Below, in pieces: positions 1 through 8,108 of a stretch of DNA of 12,753 bases. Within the stretch, counting starts at the first letter, position 1, and every line of letters starts with the position of its first letter. The DNA is from Planococcaceae bacterium UBA3370 (GTDB lineage: Bacteria; Bacillota; Bacilli; Bacillales_A; Planococcaceae). The translations under genes were made by a program, and so were the position numbers. A model generated the notes under the pieces. The model was not told where the DNA came from. It did no database searches and saw nothing but the letters and a program-made list of their open reading frames with translations. The stretch lies in NCBI GenBank assembly GCA_002360295.1, contig DEQI01000092.1, positions 2,348 through 15,100 on the forward strand. The letters run 5' to 3'.

Positions 1-141
1 GCAACAAAAGTGATTCGTGAAGTGTTAGCAAATGATACAAAAGTGTATGATCCACGTAAATATTTAGCGCCTGCTCGTGAGGCTATTAAAACAACTGTAA
101 TTGGAAAAATGCGCGAATTCGGCAGTTCTCAAAAAGCATAA
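1..141 (+). CDS. fbaA: Class II fructose-bisphosphate aldolase, C-terminal end (partial)
   Basis: Only the last 46 residues are in the window; the reading frame is open from base 1 to TAA at 139-141. The visible tail, with [10 protein letters not shown] and a final REFGSSQKA, matches my memory of the B. subtilis FbaA C-terminus (VYDPRKF, REFGSNGKA). The family is a zinc-dependent enzyme of glycolysis and gluconeogenesis that cleaves fructose 1,6-bisphosphate to dihydroxyacetone phosphate and glyceraldehyde 3-phosphate in the cytoplasm. The catalytic and metal residues lie upstream of the window and cannot be checked. Its place directly before a tal-type transaldolase and a murA copy is the usual Bacillus order, which supports the call. 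A terminator follows 7 nt after the stop, so tal probably has its own promoter. Confidence 0.88.
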   Translation, partial: ATKVIREVLANDTKVYDPRKYLAPAREAIKTTVIGKMREFGSSQKA

Positions 142-148
142 TATAAGG

Positions 149-171
149 AAAAAGGGATTTATTCCCTTTTT
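149..171 (+). terminator. Intrinsic terminator of fbaA
   Basis: A perfect 9-bp stem pairs AAAAAGGGA (149-157) with TCCCTTTTT (163-171) around a 5-nt loop. The 3' arm itself supplies the T-tract. It starts 7 nt after the fbaA stop and separates fbaA from tal. The A-tract on the 5' side means it could also act on the opposite strand. Confidence 0.85.
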
Positions 172-279
172 GTAAGTAAACTAATGCAGGGGAAGTGTCT
201 GATTGTGTTCAATCGACCTTCTCTTGATTTTTGATATCGGGATTTTAACATTTATTGATAGTGTAGGAGGATTTTGTAT

Positions 280-930
280 ATGAAATTTTTTATCGATACG
301 GCAAATTTTGAAGAAATAAAAGAAGCTTATTCATGGGGAATTCTTTCTGGTGTGACGACGAACCCATCATTAGTTGCTAAAGAAGAAGGCGTATCTTTCC
401 ATGGTCGTTTAAAAGAAATTGCTGAACTTGTTGATGGCTCAGTAAGTGGCGAAGTTATTTCTTTAGATGCAGAAGGCATGATAAAAGAAGGAGAAGAGCT
501 TGCAGCGATTCATCCAAATATTACGGTAAAATTGCCGATGACACCGGAAGGGTTAAAAGCATGTAAATATTTCTCTGAAAAAGGGATTAAAACAAATGTA
601 ACCCTTATTTTCAGTGCTAACCAAGCATTATTAGCAGCTCGCGCTGGGGCAACATATGTATCGCCGTTTTTAGGGCGTTTAGATGACATTGGGCATAATG
701 GGGTAGAGTTAATTTCAACAATTGCTCAGATTTTTGCTATCCATAATATTAAAACAGAAATTATTGCTGCTTCGATTCGTCACCCACAACATATTACAGA
801 TGCAGCGTTAGCAGGTGCGCATATTGCGACAACACCATTTAAAGTGTTAAAGCAATTATTTAACCATCCATTAACAGACAAAGGAATCGAAGGCTTTTTA
901 GCGGATTGGTCGAAACGCCAGGGGCAATAA
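280..930 (+). CDS. tal: Transaldolase, small TalC/FSA-type subfamily (ywjH-like)
   Basis: A 216-residue cytoplasmic TIM-barrel enzyme of the pentose phosphate pathway, moving a dihydroxyacetone unit between sugar phosphates. The Schiff-base lysine is K84 in NITVKLPMT. Two positions separate true transaldolases from fructose-6-phosphate aldolases in this family: here E58 (VSGEVIS) and F130 (SPFLGRL) replace the Gln and Tyr of E. coli FsaA, which favours transaldolase. The length fits the short subfamily (about 212-220 residues). I chose ATG 280 because AGGAGG (265-270) lies 9 nt upstream; the in-frame TTG at 274 would be only 3 nt from it. The leader (172-279) has TTGATT/TTGATA -35-like hexamers at 224 and 231 but no convincing -10. 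murA follows after 51 nt with no terminator between, so the two may be cotranscribed. Confidence 0.93.
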   Translation: MKFFIDTANFEEIKEAYSWGILSGVTTNPSLVAKEEGVSFHGRLKEIAELVDGSVSGEVISLDAEGMIKEGEELAAIHPNITVKLPMTPEGLKACKYFSEKGIKTNVTLIFSANQALLAARAGATYVSPFLGRLDDIGHNGVELISTIAQIFAIHNIKTEIIAASIRHPQHITDAALAGAHIATTPFKVLKQLFNHPLTDKGIEGFLADWSKRQGQ

Positions 931-981
931 TAACAGTAGATTCTTTTGAAAACTTTCCAATAATAATGAGGGAGAACCGTT

Positions 982-2262
982 ATGGATGTATATAAAATTA
1001 CAGGAGAACGACGTCTACAAGGTACGATAAAAGTAAGTGGTGCAAAAAACAGTGCAGTTGCTTTAATCCCAGCTTCAATCCTGGCGAATTCTTCCGTCAC
1101 TATTGGAGGAATTCCGGAAATTTCTGATGCATGGACTTTAAAAGCGCTATTAGAAGAAATAGGGGGAGAGGTCTCTTTTGACAATGGTCAAATGACGATT
1201 GATCCTACAAATATGACAGCGATCCCTCTACCAAATGGGAATGTGAAAAAACTAAGAGCGTCCTATTATTTAATGGGCGCGATGTTAGGCCGGTTCAAAA
1301 AAGCAGTTATTGGTTTACCAGGAGGCTGCTTTTTAGGCCCACGCCCGATTGATCAGCATATTAAAGGTTTCGAAGCATTAGGAGCAAAAGTGACAAATGA
1401 GCATGGTGCAATCTATTTACGCGCAGATGAGCTCATTGGTGCTAAAATATATTTAGACGTTGCAAGTGTCGGTGCAACGATTAATATTATGCTTGCTGCT
1501 GTTCGTGCAAAAGGGCGTACAGTGATTGAAAACGCTGCGAAAGAGCCAGAAATTATTGATGTGGCCACTTTACTGACAAATATGGGAGCCAATATTAAAG
1601 GGGCAGGTACAAGTGTTATTCGTATCGAGGGCGTAGAAGAACTTCACGGTACGAATCATACCATTATCCCGGATAGAATCGAAGCGGCAACATTTATGAT
1701 TATGGCAGCGGCAATAGGCGACGGTGTCACGATTGACAATGTTATTCCTCTCCATTTAGAAGCGGTAACAGCAAAGCTACGAGAAATGGGTGTAAAAGTA
1801 GAAGAAGGGGAAGAAAGTATTTTCGTACCTAGACCAGCGAGTTTGCAGGCAGTGGATGTGAAAACGCTCGTTTACCCTGGAATTCCTACAGATGTACAGC
1901 AGCCACTATCCGTCCTAATGACGCAAGCGGTAGGTTCATCGAAAGTAACGGATACGATTTATTCCGCTCGATTTAAGCATATTGATGAACTCCGTCGTAT
2001 GAATGCGAATGCACGGGTTGAAGCGAATACAGCTATAATTAAAGGTCCGACAAAGTTAGAAGGTTCGGCTGTAACAGCAACAGATTTACGAGCAGGTGCT
2101 GCCCTTGTATTGGCAGGGCTCCTTGCAAAAGGTGAAACTGTCATTCACGATATTCATCATATTGAGCGTGGATACAGCTCACTTATAGAAAAACTTTGTG
2201 CGCTTGGGGCAGATATTCGCCGAGAAACAATTGTACAAACAAAGCAAAAAGTAGATTATTAA
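982..2262 (+). CDS. murA: UDP-N-acetylglucosamine 1-carboxyvinyltransferase, MurAB/MurZ-type copy
   Basis: A 426-residue protein that transfers enolpyruvate from phosphoenolpyruvate to UDP-GlcNAc, the first committed step of peptidoglycan synthesis. The full EPSP-synthase-like fold is present. K22-N23 (SGAKNS) bind substrate, C116 in [12 protein letters not shown] is the catalytic cysteine that fosfomycin alkylates in the family, and D304 in GIPTDVQ matches the E. coli general base D305. Many Bacillales carry two MurA paralogues; the one between tal and glpX is murAB (murZ) in B. subtilis, so this is probably the secondary copy. The tip reads CFLGPRP rather than the commoner CxIGxRP. The start is preceded by GAGGGAGA (969-976). 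Confidence 0.95.
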   Translation: MDVYKITGERRLQGTIKVSGAKNSAVALIPASILANSSVTIGGIPEISDAWTLKALLEEIGGEVSFDNGQMTIDPTNMTAIPLPNGNVKKLRASYYLMGAMLGRFKKAVIGLPGGCFLGPRPIDQHIKGFEALGAKVTNEHGAIYLRADELIGAKIYLDVASVGATINIMLAAVRAKGRTVIENAAKEPEIIDVATLLTNMGANIKGAGTSVIRIEGVEELHGTNHTIIPDRIEAATFMIMAAAIGDGVTIDNVIPLHLEAVTAKLREMGVKVEEGEESIFVPRPASLQAVDVKTLVYPGIPTDVQQPLSVLMTQAVGSSKVTDTIYSARFKHIDELRRMNANARVEANTAIIKGPTKLEGSAVTATDLRAGAALVLAGLLAKGETVIHDIHHIERGYSSLIEKLCALGADIRRETIVQTKQKVDY

Positions 2263-2275
2263 ACAATCGTCTCTC

Positions 2276-2338
2276 GTTTACAATGCAGTATGTTTACAAT
2301 AAGAGGCAAACTTTCGGTAAATGATACCGATCAGGAGG
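2276..2338 (+). promoter_or_regulatory. glpX leader: direct repeat, small hairpin and strong RBS
   Basis: Two exact copies of GTTTACAAT lie 16 bp apart (2276-2284 and 2292-2300). A perfect 6-bp hairpin, TCGGTA (2314-2319) with TACCGA (2325-2330), ends 2 nt before the AGGAGG ribosome-binding site (2333-2338). The arrangement could be an operator plus an RNA element controlling access to the RBS, but I see no clear sigma-A -35/-10 pair. The role is inferred only. Confidence 0.3.
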
Positions 2339-2348
2339 CAAATGAAAC

Positions 2349-3311
2349 ATGGAACGTAGTTTATCAATGGAAGTAGTACGCGTAACAGAAGCAGCGGCTA
2401 TCGCATCTGCTAAATGGATGGGACGTGGACAAAAAATCGAAGCAGACGATGCAGCAACAACAGCCATGCGCGCCATGTTCGATACAATACCGATGCATGC
2501 AAAAGTCGTGATTGGTGAAGGCGAAATGGATGAAGCACCAATGCTATATATTGGCGAAGAATTAGGATTGCGTAACGGAGGTCCAGAAGTAGATATCGCT
2601 GTAGATCCTTTAGAAGGAACGAACATCGTTGCAAAAGGGACAAATGGCGCTATGACTGTACTGGCAATTGCAGACCGTGGCAACTTATTAAACGCACCAG
2701 ATATGTACATGGAGAAAATTGCTGTTGGCCCAGAAGCCGCTGGAAAAGTAGATATTAATGCGTCAGTAACCTATAATCTTTTACAAGTAGCAAAAGCAAA
2801 AAATAAAGATATTTCTGATGTCGTAGCAACTCTATTAGATCGACCACGCCACCAAGCAATTGTCGATGAAATTAGAGAAGCTGGCGCTCGCATTAAGTTT
2901 ATTCAAGATGGCGATGTTGGTGCAGCTATTAATACAGCATTTGACGAAACAGGAATCGATATTATGTTCGGTACAGGTGGAGCTCCTGAAGGCGTTATTT
3001 CTGCTGTAGCATTGAAATGTTTAGGTGGTGACTTCCAGGCAAAGCTCGTTCCAGAAGATGAAGCACAGCTAGAACGCTGTGAAAAGATGGGTATTGACGT
3101 CAATAAAGTGCTTTATATGGAAGACTTAGTAAAAGGAGACGATGCAATTTTTGCAGCAACTGCAGTAACAGATTGCGAGCTTCTAAAAGGTGTCCAATAT
3201 AAAGGTGCATATGCTTTAACGCATTCAGTCGTTATGCGTGCGAAATCAGGAACTGTTCGTTTTATAGAAGGTCGTCATAGCATCGAGAAAAAACCAACTT
3301 ACACAAAATAA
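2349..3311 (+). CDS. glpX: Class II fructose-1,6-bisphosphatase (GlpX type)
   Basis: A 320-residue cytoplasmic phosphatase that hydrolyses fructose 1,6-bisphosphate to fructose 6-phosphate in gluconeogenesis. Expected metal- and phosphate-binding acids are visible: D33 (EADDAAT), E57 ([11 protein letters not shown]), and D86 and E89 in the signature [11 protein letters not shown]. Length matches the family (about 320-335). In B. subtilis the equivalent gene (ywjI) occupies the same position between murAB and rho. AGGAGG at 2333-2338 sits 10 nt before ATG 2349; an overlapping ATG at 2342 hits a stop after five codons and is excluded. With fbaA and tal nearby, the region groups central carbon functions. 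A hairpin follows in the 117-nt gap before rho. Confidence 0.95.
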   Translation: MERSLSMEVVRVTEAAAIASAKWMGRGQKIEADDAATTAMRAMFDTIPMHAKVVIGEGEMDEAPMLYIGEELGLRNGGPEVDIAVDPLEGTNIVAKGTNGAMTVLAIADRGNLLNAPDMYMEKIAVGPEAAGKVDINASVTYNLLQVAKAKNKDISDVVATLLDRPRHQAIVDEIREAGARIKFIQDGDVGAAINTAFDETGIDIMFGTGGAPEGVISAVALKCLGGDFQAKLVPEDEAQLERCEKMGIDVNKVLYMEDLVKGDDAIFAATAVTDCELLKGVQYKGAYALTHSVVMRAKSGTVRFIEGRHSIEKKPTYTK

Positions 3312-3326
3312 CTTCTTATAATTATC

Positions 3327-3369
3327 ATGAGGCTGTCTAATAAGTTAAGTATTACATAGACAGCTTCAT
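3327..3369 (+). terminator. Hairpin between glpX and rho (terminator or rho-leader attenuator)
   Basis: ATGAGGCTGTCT (3327-3338) pairs with AGACAGCTTCAT (3358-3369): 12 bp with one G-U pair and a 19-nt loop. It is followed by CTTCTTCC, which is pyrimidine-rich but not a true U-run, so termination may be inefficient. It lies 15 nt after the glpX stop and 60 nt before rho. It may partly end glpX transcripts or be the control point of rho autoregulation; the latter is inference. Confidence 0.55.
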
Positions 3370-3428
3370 CTTCTTCCACTTCAAAGATTTCCTAAAAAAC
3401 TAAAATTTAAAAAGACTGGGGTCCTAAT

Positions 3429-4712
3429 ATGGCAGCTCTTACAATTGCTCAATTAGAAAATATGACGCTTAAAGAGTTATATTCTCTTGCGCGTGATTAC
3501 AAAATTTCATATTATAGCAAACTAACGAAAAAAGAATTAATTTTTTCGATTTTAAAATCGCGTTCTGAACAAGAAGGCTTTTTCTTCATGGAAGGCGTAC
3601 TTGAAATCGTATCACAAGAAGGATTTGGCTTCTTACGCCCAATTAACTACTCACCATCTAAAGAAGATATTTATATTTCGGCATCACAAATTCGCCGTTT
3701 CGATCTTCGTAATGGGGATAAAGTATCGGGGAAAGTAAGACCACCGAAAGAAAATGAACGATATTATGGATTATTGCAAGTAGATGCGGTCAATGGAGAG
3801 GATCCAGAAATCGCGAAAGAGCGTGTGCATTTCCCTGCTCTTACACCGCTATATCCAGACCGTCAAATTAAACTAGAAACAACGGCGACAAAATTATCTA
3901 CACGTATTATGGATTTAATTGCACCTGTTGGTTTTGGTCAGCGTGGTTTAATTGTTGCGCCTCCAAAAGCAGGTAAAACGTCGTTGTTAAAAGAAATTGC
4001 GAATGCAATTACAACAAATTATCCAGAGGCAGAGTTGATTGTATTACTAATCGACGAGCGACCTGAAGAGGTAACGGATATCGAACGTTCAGTAAAAGCA
4101 GATGTTGTTTCATCTACGTTTGATGAAGTACCTGAAAACCACGTGAAGGTAGCAGAAATTGTACTTGAACGCGCTCGCCGTCTAGTAGAACATAAACGTG
4201 ATGTTATTATTTTAATGGATTCAATCACTCGTCTTGCGCGTGCATACAATTTAGTTATTCCACCTAGTGGCCGTACGTTATCCGGTGGTATTGACCCGGC
4301 AGCTTTCCATCGTCCAAAGCGTTTCTTCGGTTCCGCACGTAATATTGAAGAAGGCGGTAGCTTAACAATTTTAGCGACAGCCCTAGTAGATACGGGTAGC
4401 CGAATGGATGAAGTGATTTACGAGGAATTTAAAGGTACAGGGAACTTAGAATTGCATTTAGATCGTAGCTTAGCTGAGCGCCGCATCTTCCCTGCATTAG
4501 ATATTCGCCGTTCAGGAACTCGTAAGGAAGAACTTCTTATTCAGAAGGATCAGCTTGATAAGCTATGGGCCATCCGTAAAACATTTAGTGATTCTGCGGA
4601 CTTTGCAGAGAAGTTTTTACGTAAATTACGCACAACACAAACGAACGAAGAATTCTTCGATAAATTAAACGAAGATATGAAAAGAGCAACAAAAGGTAAA
4701 GGATTACTATAA
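3429..4712 (+). CDS. rho: Transcription termination factor Rho
   Basis: A 427-residue hexameric RNA-dependent ATPase and helicase that ends transcription of untranslated RNA; the same length as B. subtilis Rho as I recall it. Domains in order: an N-terminal helical Rho domain (about 5-45, with [19 protein letters not shown]); an OB-fold primary RNA-binding domain (about 53-125, with GFGFLRP and [15 protein letters not shown]); and a RecA-like ATPase with Walker A APPKAGKT (177-184), Walker [17 protein letters not shown], a Q-loop near [18 protein letters not shown], and the C-terminal [10 protein letters not shown]. There is no large insertion of the kind seen in high-GC Gram-positives. The RBS is poor: only CTGGGG lies before ATG 3429, so initiation may be weak or regulated. 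An AT-rich tail follows and rpmE has its own promoter. Confidence 0.98.
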   Translation: MAALTIAQLENMTLKELYSLARDYKISYYSKLTKKELIFSILKSRSEQEGFFFMEGVLEIVSQEGFGFLRPINYSPSKEDIYISASQIRRFDLRNGDKVSGKVRPPKENERYYGLLQVDAVNGEDPEIAKERVHFPALTPLYPDRQIKLETTATKLSTRIMDLIAPVGFGQRGLIVAPPKAGKTSLLKEIANAITTNYPEAELIVLLIDERPEEVTDIERSVKADVVSSTFDEVPENHVKVAEIVLERARRLVEHKRDVIILMDSITRLARAYNLVIPPSGRTLSGGIDPAAFHRPKRFFGSARNIEEGGSLTILATALVDTGSRMDEVIYEEFKGTGNLELHLDRSLAERRIFPALDIRRSGTRKEELLIQKDQLDKLWAIRKTFSDSADFAEKFLRKLRTTQTNEEFFDKLNEDMKRATKGKGLL

Positions 4713-4747
4713 TCCATTCCATTACTTATTTGAGTTTAAATAAAACA

Positions 4748-4768
4748 AGATTTCAAAAAATCTATTTT
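4748..4768 (+). terminator. Weak AT-rich hairpin after rho, possible terminator
   Basis: AGATTT (4748-4753) pairs with AAATCT (4758-4763) around a 4-nt loop and is followed by ATTTT. The stem is short and AT-only except for one G-C at each arm, so termination would be inefficient. It is the only terminator candidate between rho and the rpmE promoter. Confidence 0.3.
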
Positions 4769-4773
4769 GGATG

Positions 4774-4802
4774 TTGCATTTAGATTTATTAGTTGCTATA
4801 AT
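4774..4802 (+). promoter_or_regulatory. Sigma-A promoter of rpmE
   Basis: TTGCAT (4774-4779), a 17-bp spacer and a perfect TATAAT (4797-4802) with a TG one base before it (extended -10). Transcription would start near 4808-4810, leaving a leader of about 100 nt before rpmE. This is the best promoter in the window. Confidence 0.8.
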
Positions 4803-4808
4803 CTTTAC

Positions 4809-4909
4809 GTGTGAAACGTGCACATATGTAGCTGGCATATTCGGGCTATGTAAGGTGCAGTTCGATAATACTCTGTTCCAGATGGTTCAGGGCGAGAGGA
4901 GAAACGAAT
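4809..4909 (+). promoter_or_regulatory. Structured rpmE mRNA leader (candidate L31 autoregulatory leader)
   Basis: The leader is long for a 67-codon gene and folds well by eye. TGCAC (4819-4823) pairs with GTGCA (4855-4859), with an inner TAGC (4829-4832) / GCTA (4845-4848) stem and several pairs between. Downstream, CTCT (4871-4874) can pair with AGAG (4895-4898), which overlaps the RBS AGAGGAG (4895-4901). Leaders bound by L31 have been proposed in Firmicutes, as I recall; whether this matches that family was not tested. Confidence 0.5.
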
Positions 4910-5113
4910 ATGAAACAAGGAATTCATCCAGATTACAAAACTGCAACAGTAACTTGCTCTTGCGGTAACTCATTCCAAACTGGTTCTGTAAAAGAATCAA
5001 TCGTTGTCGAATTCTGTAACGAATGTCACCCATTCTACACAGGTCGTCAAAAATTCGCGTCTGCTGACGGACGTGTTGATCGTTTCAACAAAAAATACGG
5101 TCTTAACAAATAA
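4910..5113 (+). CDS. rpmE: 50S ribosomal protein L31, zinc-binding (C+) type
   Basis: A 67-residue ribosomal protein at the central protuberance and subunit bridge of the 50S particle. It has the four zinc-ligand cysteines of the C+ form, C16 and C18 (TCSCGN) and C36 and C39 ([11 protein letters not shown]), so it is the zinc-replete paralogue rather than the Zur-induced zinc-free one. The C-terminus [13 protein letters not shown] is typical. The RBS AGAGGAG (4895-4901) lies 8 nt before ATG. It follows rho as in B. subtilis and is monocistronic by the look of its promoter and the two hairpins after it. Confidence 0.97.
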   Translation: MKQGIHPDYKTATVTCSCGNSFQTGSVKESIVVEFCNECHPFYTGRQKFASADGRVDRFNKKYGLNK

Positions 5114-5121
5114 GACCTTTC

Positions 5122-5158
5122 AAATGCCTGCCATTCCTCTGTTGATTGGTAGGCATTT
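5122..5158 (+). terminator. Hairpin after rpmE, first of two
   Basis: AAATGCCTGCCA (5122-5133) pairs with TGGTAGGCATTT (5147-5158): 12 bp with one G-U pair and a 13-nt loop. It starts 8 nt after the rpmE stop. No U-run follows (AAAATT comes next), so it may protect the 3' end or act together with the next hairpin. Confidence 0.55.
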
Positions 5159-5178
5159 AAAATTAATGGAACATCTTT

Positions 5179-5219
5179 ACAAAGGGGGCGTCCGAAAGGT
5201 TTTTGGACGCCCCCTTTGT
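5179..5219 (+). terminator. Perfect GC-rich 15-bp palindrome between rpmE and tdk
   Basis: ACAAAGGGGGCGTCC (5179-5193) pairs perfectly with GGACGCCCCCTTTGT (5205-5219) around an 11-nt loop. It is far more GC-rich than its surroundings and has no U-run, only TTTGTG, on either strand. It is probably a bidirectional transcription barrier or a dispersed palindromic unit. Confidence 0.55.
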
Positions 5220-5348
5220 GACGAGGATGACAGCATATGAATGTGACCACCATAAATATAATATCTGTCTTATCATTCAGAATAAGTAAAAGAAAATTTT
5301 AAAATACTAAAATAGCTAATGGATTTAAATAGAAAGTGGGGACATCTT

Positions 5349-5921
5349 ATGGCGCAATTATTTTTCAAGTACGGAGCAATGAACAGTGGTAAATCAATTG
5401 AAATTTTAAAAGTTGCACATAATTATGAAGAACAAAACAAACCGGTTCTAATTTTTACATCAGGCATTGATACAAGAGATGAAATCGGTTTTGTATCTAG
5501 TCGTATCGGTCTTCGCCGTAAAGCAATCGCCATTTTCGATGATACAAATATTTTTGACTATGTAAAAAATTACGAAGAAAAACCATACTGTATATTAATT
5601 GATGAAGTACAATTTTTGAAAAAAGAGCATGTTTTGCAATTGACGCAAATAGTAGATGAACTCAATATCCCAGTAATGTGCTTCGGGTTGAAAAATGATT
5701 TCCAAAATGAATTATTTGAAGGAAGTCGTTACATGCTCATCCATGCAGATAAAATTGAAGAAATGAAAACAATTTGTACTTTTTGTCATAAAAAAGCGAC
5801 GATGAATTTACGGGTAGATGAAAATGGCAAGCCTATTTATACAGGGGATCAAATCCAAATAGGTGGTAATGACACCTATTATCCTGTATGCCGAAAATGC
5901 CATGGAAATCCACCTCTATAA
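5349..5921 (+). CDS. tdk: Thymidine kinase (type II)
   Basis: A 190-residue cytosolic salvage enzyme that phosphorylates thymidine to dTMP with ATP. It has the P-loop GAMNSGKS (9-16), the catalytic DEVQF (85-89), and a C-terminal zinc site from C143/C146 (CTFC) and C181/C184 (CRKC). The opening [20 protein letters not shown] followed by VAHNYEEQ resembles the streptococcal and lactobacillal subtype, not the B. subtilis enzyme, which as I recall starts with WLELICGSMFSGKS; so the locus is conserved but the protein subtype differs. I chose ATG 5349 because GTGGGGA (5336-5342) lies just upstream and the family begins MAQL; an in-frame ATG at 5319 has no RBS. A TATAAT at 5257-5262 could be its -10 but lacks a good -35. 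Confidence 0.94.
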   Translation: MAQLFFKYGAMNSGKSIEILKVAHNYEEQNKPVLIFTSGIDTRDEIGFVSSRIGLRRKAIAIFDDTNIFDYVKNYEEKPYCILIDEVQFLKKEHVLQLTQIVDELNIPVMCFGLKNDFQNELFEGSRYMLIHADKIEEMKTICTFCHKKATMNLRVDENGKPIYTGDQIQIGGNDTYYPVCRKCHGNPPL

Positions 5922-5987
5922 ATCGCATGATAACAAAAAAAGTAGCAAGCAAGCACGAATTTCTTTATACTGATATAGGTGTATATA

Positions 5988-5993
5988 TATAAT
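5988..5993 (+). promoter_or_regulatory. -10-like TATAAT upstream of the prfA leader repeat
   Basis: A perfect TATAAT lies in a run of TA steps, but the hexamer 17 bp upstream is TTATAC, a poor -35. If it is used, the transcript would first pass through the terminator-like repeat at 6015-6145 before reaching prfA. Confidence 0.25.
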
Positions 5994-6014
5994 AGGCAAA
6001 AATACTGGAGTTTG

Positions 6015-6145
6015 AACATTGTCTAGCTCCAGCGCCCAGCCCCTCGAGGTCGCTTCTGTCCCTCAACCGAAAGCGGAAAAGAAGCTTTCTGTTGTGAGCC
6101 ATCCAGCGCTTGTCGGGGCAAAACGGGGCGCTTCCGTTTTTCTTA
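6015..6145 (+). repeat. Dispersed Bacillales-type structured repeat with terminator-like end
   Basis: I recognise the landmarks GTCTAGCTCCAGCGCC, GCCCCTCGAGGTCGCTTC, CCAGCGCTTGTCGGGGC and GGGGCGCTT as those of an intergenic repeat present in many copies in Bacillus, Geobacillus and Lysinibacillus relatives (from memory). It folds in three tiers: AGCGCCC (6031-6037) with GGGCGCT (6126-6132); GCCCC (6039-6043) with GGGGC (6115-6119); and an inner CAAC plus GAAAGC (6064-6074) with GCTTTC plus GTTG (6084-6094). A T-run (6137-6141) follows the outer stem, so it probably also terminates tdk transcripts. It ends about 34 nt before prfA. Confidence 0.7.
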
Positions 6146-6178
6146 TAAAAAAGCAAACTTTATATAGAGGTGAATAAC

Positions 6179-7255
6179 ATGTTTGATCGTCTACAAGCGG
6201 TTGAAGATCGCTACGAAAGACTTAACGAACTACTGAGCGATCCGGATATCGTAAGTGATAGTAAAAAATTACGTGAATACTCAAAAGAGCAGTCAGACAT
6301 TCAGGAAATGGTGGATGTTTATCGTGAATATAAGAGCGTAAAAGAACAGCTTGCGGATGCTCGTGAAATGATGGATATGGAAAAAGATCCAGAAATGTTC
6401 GAGATGATGAAGGAAGAGTTCAACACGCTTAATGCACAAATCCCAGAGTTAGAAGAACGACTCCGCATTTTATTAATTCCAAAAGACCCGAACGATAGCA
6501 AAAACGTTATTATGGAAATTCGCGGAGCTGCTGGTGGTGACGAAGCGAATATTTTTGCAGGCGACTTGTTCCGTATGTATTCTCGTTATGCGGAAACACA
6601 AGGCTGGAAAATCGAAATTATGGAAGCAACGCCGAATGCAATGGGCGGCTATAAGGAAGTTATCTTTATGATTAACGGCCAAGGTGCTTATTCTAAATTC
6701 AAATATGAAAATGGAGCGCACCGAGTACAACGTGTACCAGCAACGGAATCACAAGGTCGTATTCACACGTCTACAGCTACAGTAGCATGCTTACCTGAAG
6801 TGGAAGAAGTAGACGTAGAAATTCATGAAAAAGATATTCGTGTCGATACATTTGCATCATCTGGGGCAGGTGGGCAATCGGTTAATACAACGATGTCAGC
6901 TGTACGTATGACTCACTTACCAACAGGGGTTGTGGTATCGATGCAAGATGAGCGTTCACAAATCAAAAACCGTGAAAAGGCAATGAAAATTCTTCGTGCT
7001 CGTGTAGCGGATATGTATATGCGTGAAGCGCAAGCAGAAGTCGATGCAACTCGAAAATCTGCAGTTGGTACTGGGGATCGTTCTGAACGTATTCGCACAT
7101 ACAACTATCCACAAAATCGTGTTACAGATCACCGTATTGGATTAACTATTCAAAAACTTGATCAAATTATCGAAGGAAAATTAGATGAAGTCATTGATGC
7201 GTTAATTTTAGAAGAACAAGCATCAAAATTAGCGAGATTAAATGAAGATGCATAA
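6179..7255 (+). CDS. prfA: Peptide chain release factor 1
   Basis: A 358-residue class I release factor that reads UAA and UAG in the ribosomal A site and triggers peptide release. It contains the stop-codon-reading tripeptide PAT (187-189, in [10 protein letters not shown]), characteristic of RF1 rather than RF2, and the universal GGQ (231-233, in [10 protein letters not shown]) whose glutamine PrmC methylates. The N-terminal helical domain (about 1-100) and the C-terminal [12 protein letters not shown] segment are intact. I chose ATG 6179 because B. subtilis RF1 starts at the same point (MLDRL there, MFDRL here) and AGAGGTG (6166-6172) is well placed; a GTG at 6170 overlaps that RBS. Its last 14 nt overlap prmC, so the enzyme and its substrate are translationally coupled. 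Confidence 0.98.
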   Translation: MFDRLQAVEDRYERLNELLSDPDIVSDSKKLREYSKEQSDIQEMVDVYREYKSVKEQLADAREMMDMEKDPEMFEMMKEEFNTLNAQIPELEERLRILLIPKDPNDSKNVIMEIRGAAGGDEANIFAGDLFRMYSRYAETQGWKIEIMEATPNAMGGYKEVIFMINGQGAYSKFKYENGAHRVQRVPATESQGRIHTSTATVACLPEVEEVDVEIHEKDIRVDTFASSGAGGQSVNTTMSAVRMTHLPTGVVVSMQDERSQIKNREKAMKILRARVADMYMREAQAEVDATRKSAVGTGDRSERIRTYNYPQNRVTDHRIGLTIQKLDQIIEGKLDEVIDALILEEQASKLARLNEDA

Positions 7256-8105
7256 CACTATTTTTGAAGTCCTTCGCCGGGCTTCTTCTTTTTTAGTCGA
7301 GCATGGGCGAGAGGAAACAGCGGCGCGTTTATTAATCCAGCATGTTTTAGGGACAAATTATTCAGGCTTGATGATGAAAATGCAAGAACAAATATTACCA
7401 GAGCAGCAAGCTTTACTAGATGGTATGCTACAAGCACATGTCGACGGAAAGCCAGTGCAGTATATTACAGGTGTTGAAGAGTTTTACGGACGAACATTTC
7501 AAGTAGATGAATCGGTTTTAATCCCTCGACCAGAAACAGAGGAATTAATTGTGGGCGCTACTTCTCGTATGTCAAAGCTATTTGGTAAAGAATCAGCGAT
7601 CAAGCTTGCTGATATTGGGACAGGTAGTGGTGCAATAGCTGTCACGATGAAACTCGAATGGCCAAATGCTGCAGTTGTTGCAACCGATATTTCACAAGCT
7701 GCACTTCAAACAGCACAGCAAAATGCAAAAGGTTTGCAAGCGGATGTAGATTTTAGGTTAGGCGATTTAACAGCCCCTATTGCACAAGAAAAATGGGATG
7801 TTGTATTATCGAATCCACCTTATATTGCTTTTCATGAGGCTGAGTTTATGTCTGATGTCGTATTACAGCATGAACCTCATACGGCACTTTTTGCAGAAGA
7901 GGATGGTCTTATTTTATATCGGAAGCTTGCAGAAAATTTACCACAGTTAATGAATCGCCCAGCATTAATAGGTGTTGAAATAGGTTATACACAGGGGGAA
8001 GCAGTAGCACAATTTTTCGCTACACATTTTCCACAAGCCGAAATAGAAATCGTAAAAGATATTAACAAAAAAGATAGAATCGTTTTTTGTACGATTCATG
8101 AATAA
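7242..8105 (+). CDS. prmC: Release factor glutamine N5-methyltransferase
   Basis: A 287-residue SAM-dependent enzyme that methylates the GGQ glutamine of release factors. It has an N-terminal helical substrate-binding domain (about 1-75, with REETAARLL), the linker [13 protein letters not shown] and IPRPETEEL (94-102), SAM motif [13 protein letters not shown] (122-133), the acidic end of strand 2 (ATDIS), and the catalytic NPPY (191-194). The gene overlaps prfA by 14 nt. The RBS is weak (GCGAGA), consistent with coupling to prfA translation; an in-frame ATG at 7248 is an alternative start. An exact DnaA-box sequence, TTATACACA, occurs within it at 7985-7993. Confidence 0.96.
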   Translation: MKMHNTIFEVLRRASSFLVEHGREETAARLLIQHVLGTNYSGLMMKMQEQILPEQQALLDGMLQAHVDGKPVQYITGVEEFYGRTFQVDESVLIPRPETEELIVGATSRMSKLFGKESAIKLADIGTGSGAIAVTMKLEWPNAAVVATDISQAALQTAQQNAKGLQADVDFRLGDLTAPIAQEKWDVVLSNPPYIAFHEAEFMSDVVLQHEPHTALFAEEDGLILYRKLAENLPQLMNRPALIGVEIGYTQGEAVAQFFATHFPQAEIEIVKDINKKDRIVFCTIHE

Positions 8106-8108
8106 AAT

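Noticed and set aside
201..214. GATTG/CAATC hairpin in the tal leader
   Set aside because: Only 5 bp with no supporting context; likely chance.
274..279. TTG start for tal two codons upstream of ATG 280
   Set aside because: It is only 3 nt from AGGAGG, while ATG 280 has normal 9-nt spacing and gives the family-typical N-terminus.
3327..3369. Insertion-sequence terminal inverted repeats (GAGGCTGTCT resembles some IS ends)
   Set aside because: The arms are only 19 nt apart, with no transposase or target duplication; a hairpin explains it.
5242..5262. Promoter for tdk around TATAAT 5257-5262
   Set aside because: No acceptable -35 at 16-18 bp spacing; kept only as a remark in the tdk entry.
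5319..5348. Upstream ATG for tdk
   Set aside because: No RBS precedes it, and the extra ten residues are not part of the family; ATG 5349 has GTGGGGA before it.
6170..6178. GTG start for prfA
   Set aside because: It overlaps the RBS used by ATG 6179, and RF1 proteins begin at the MFDRL position.
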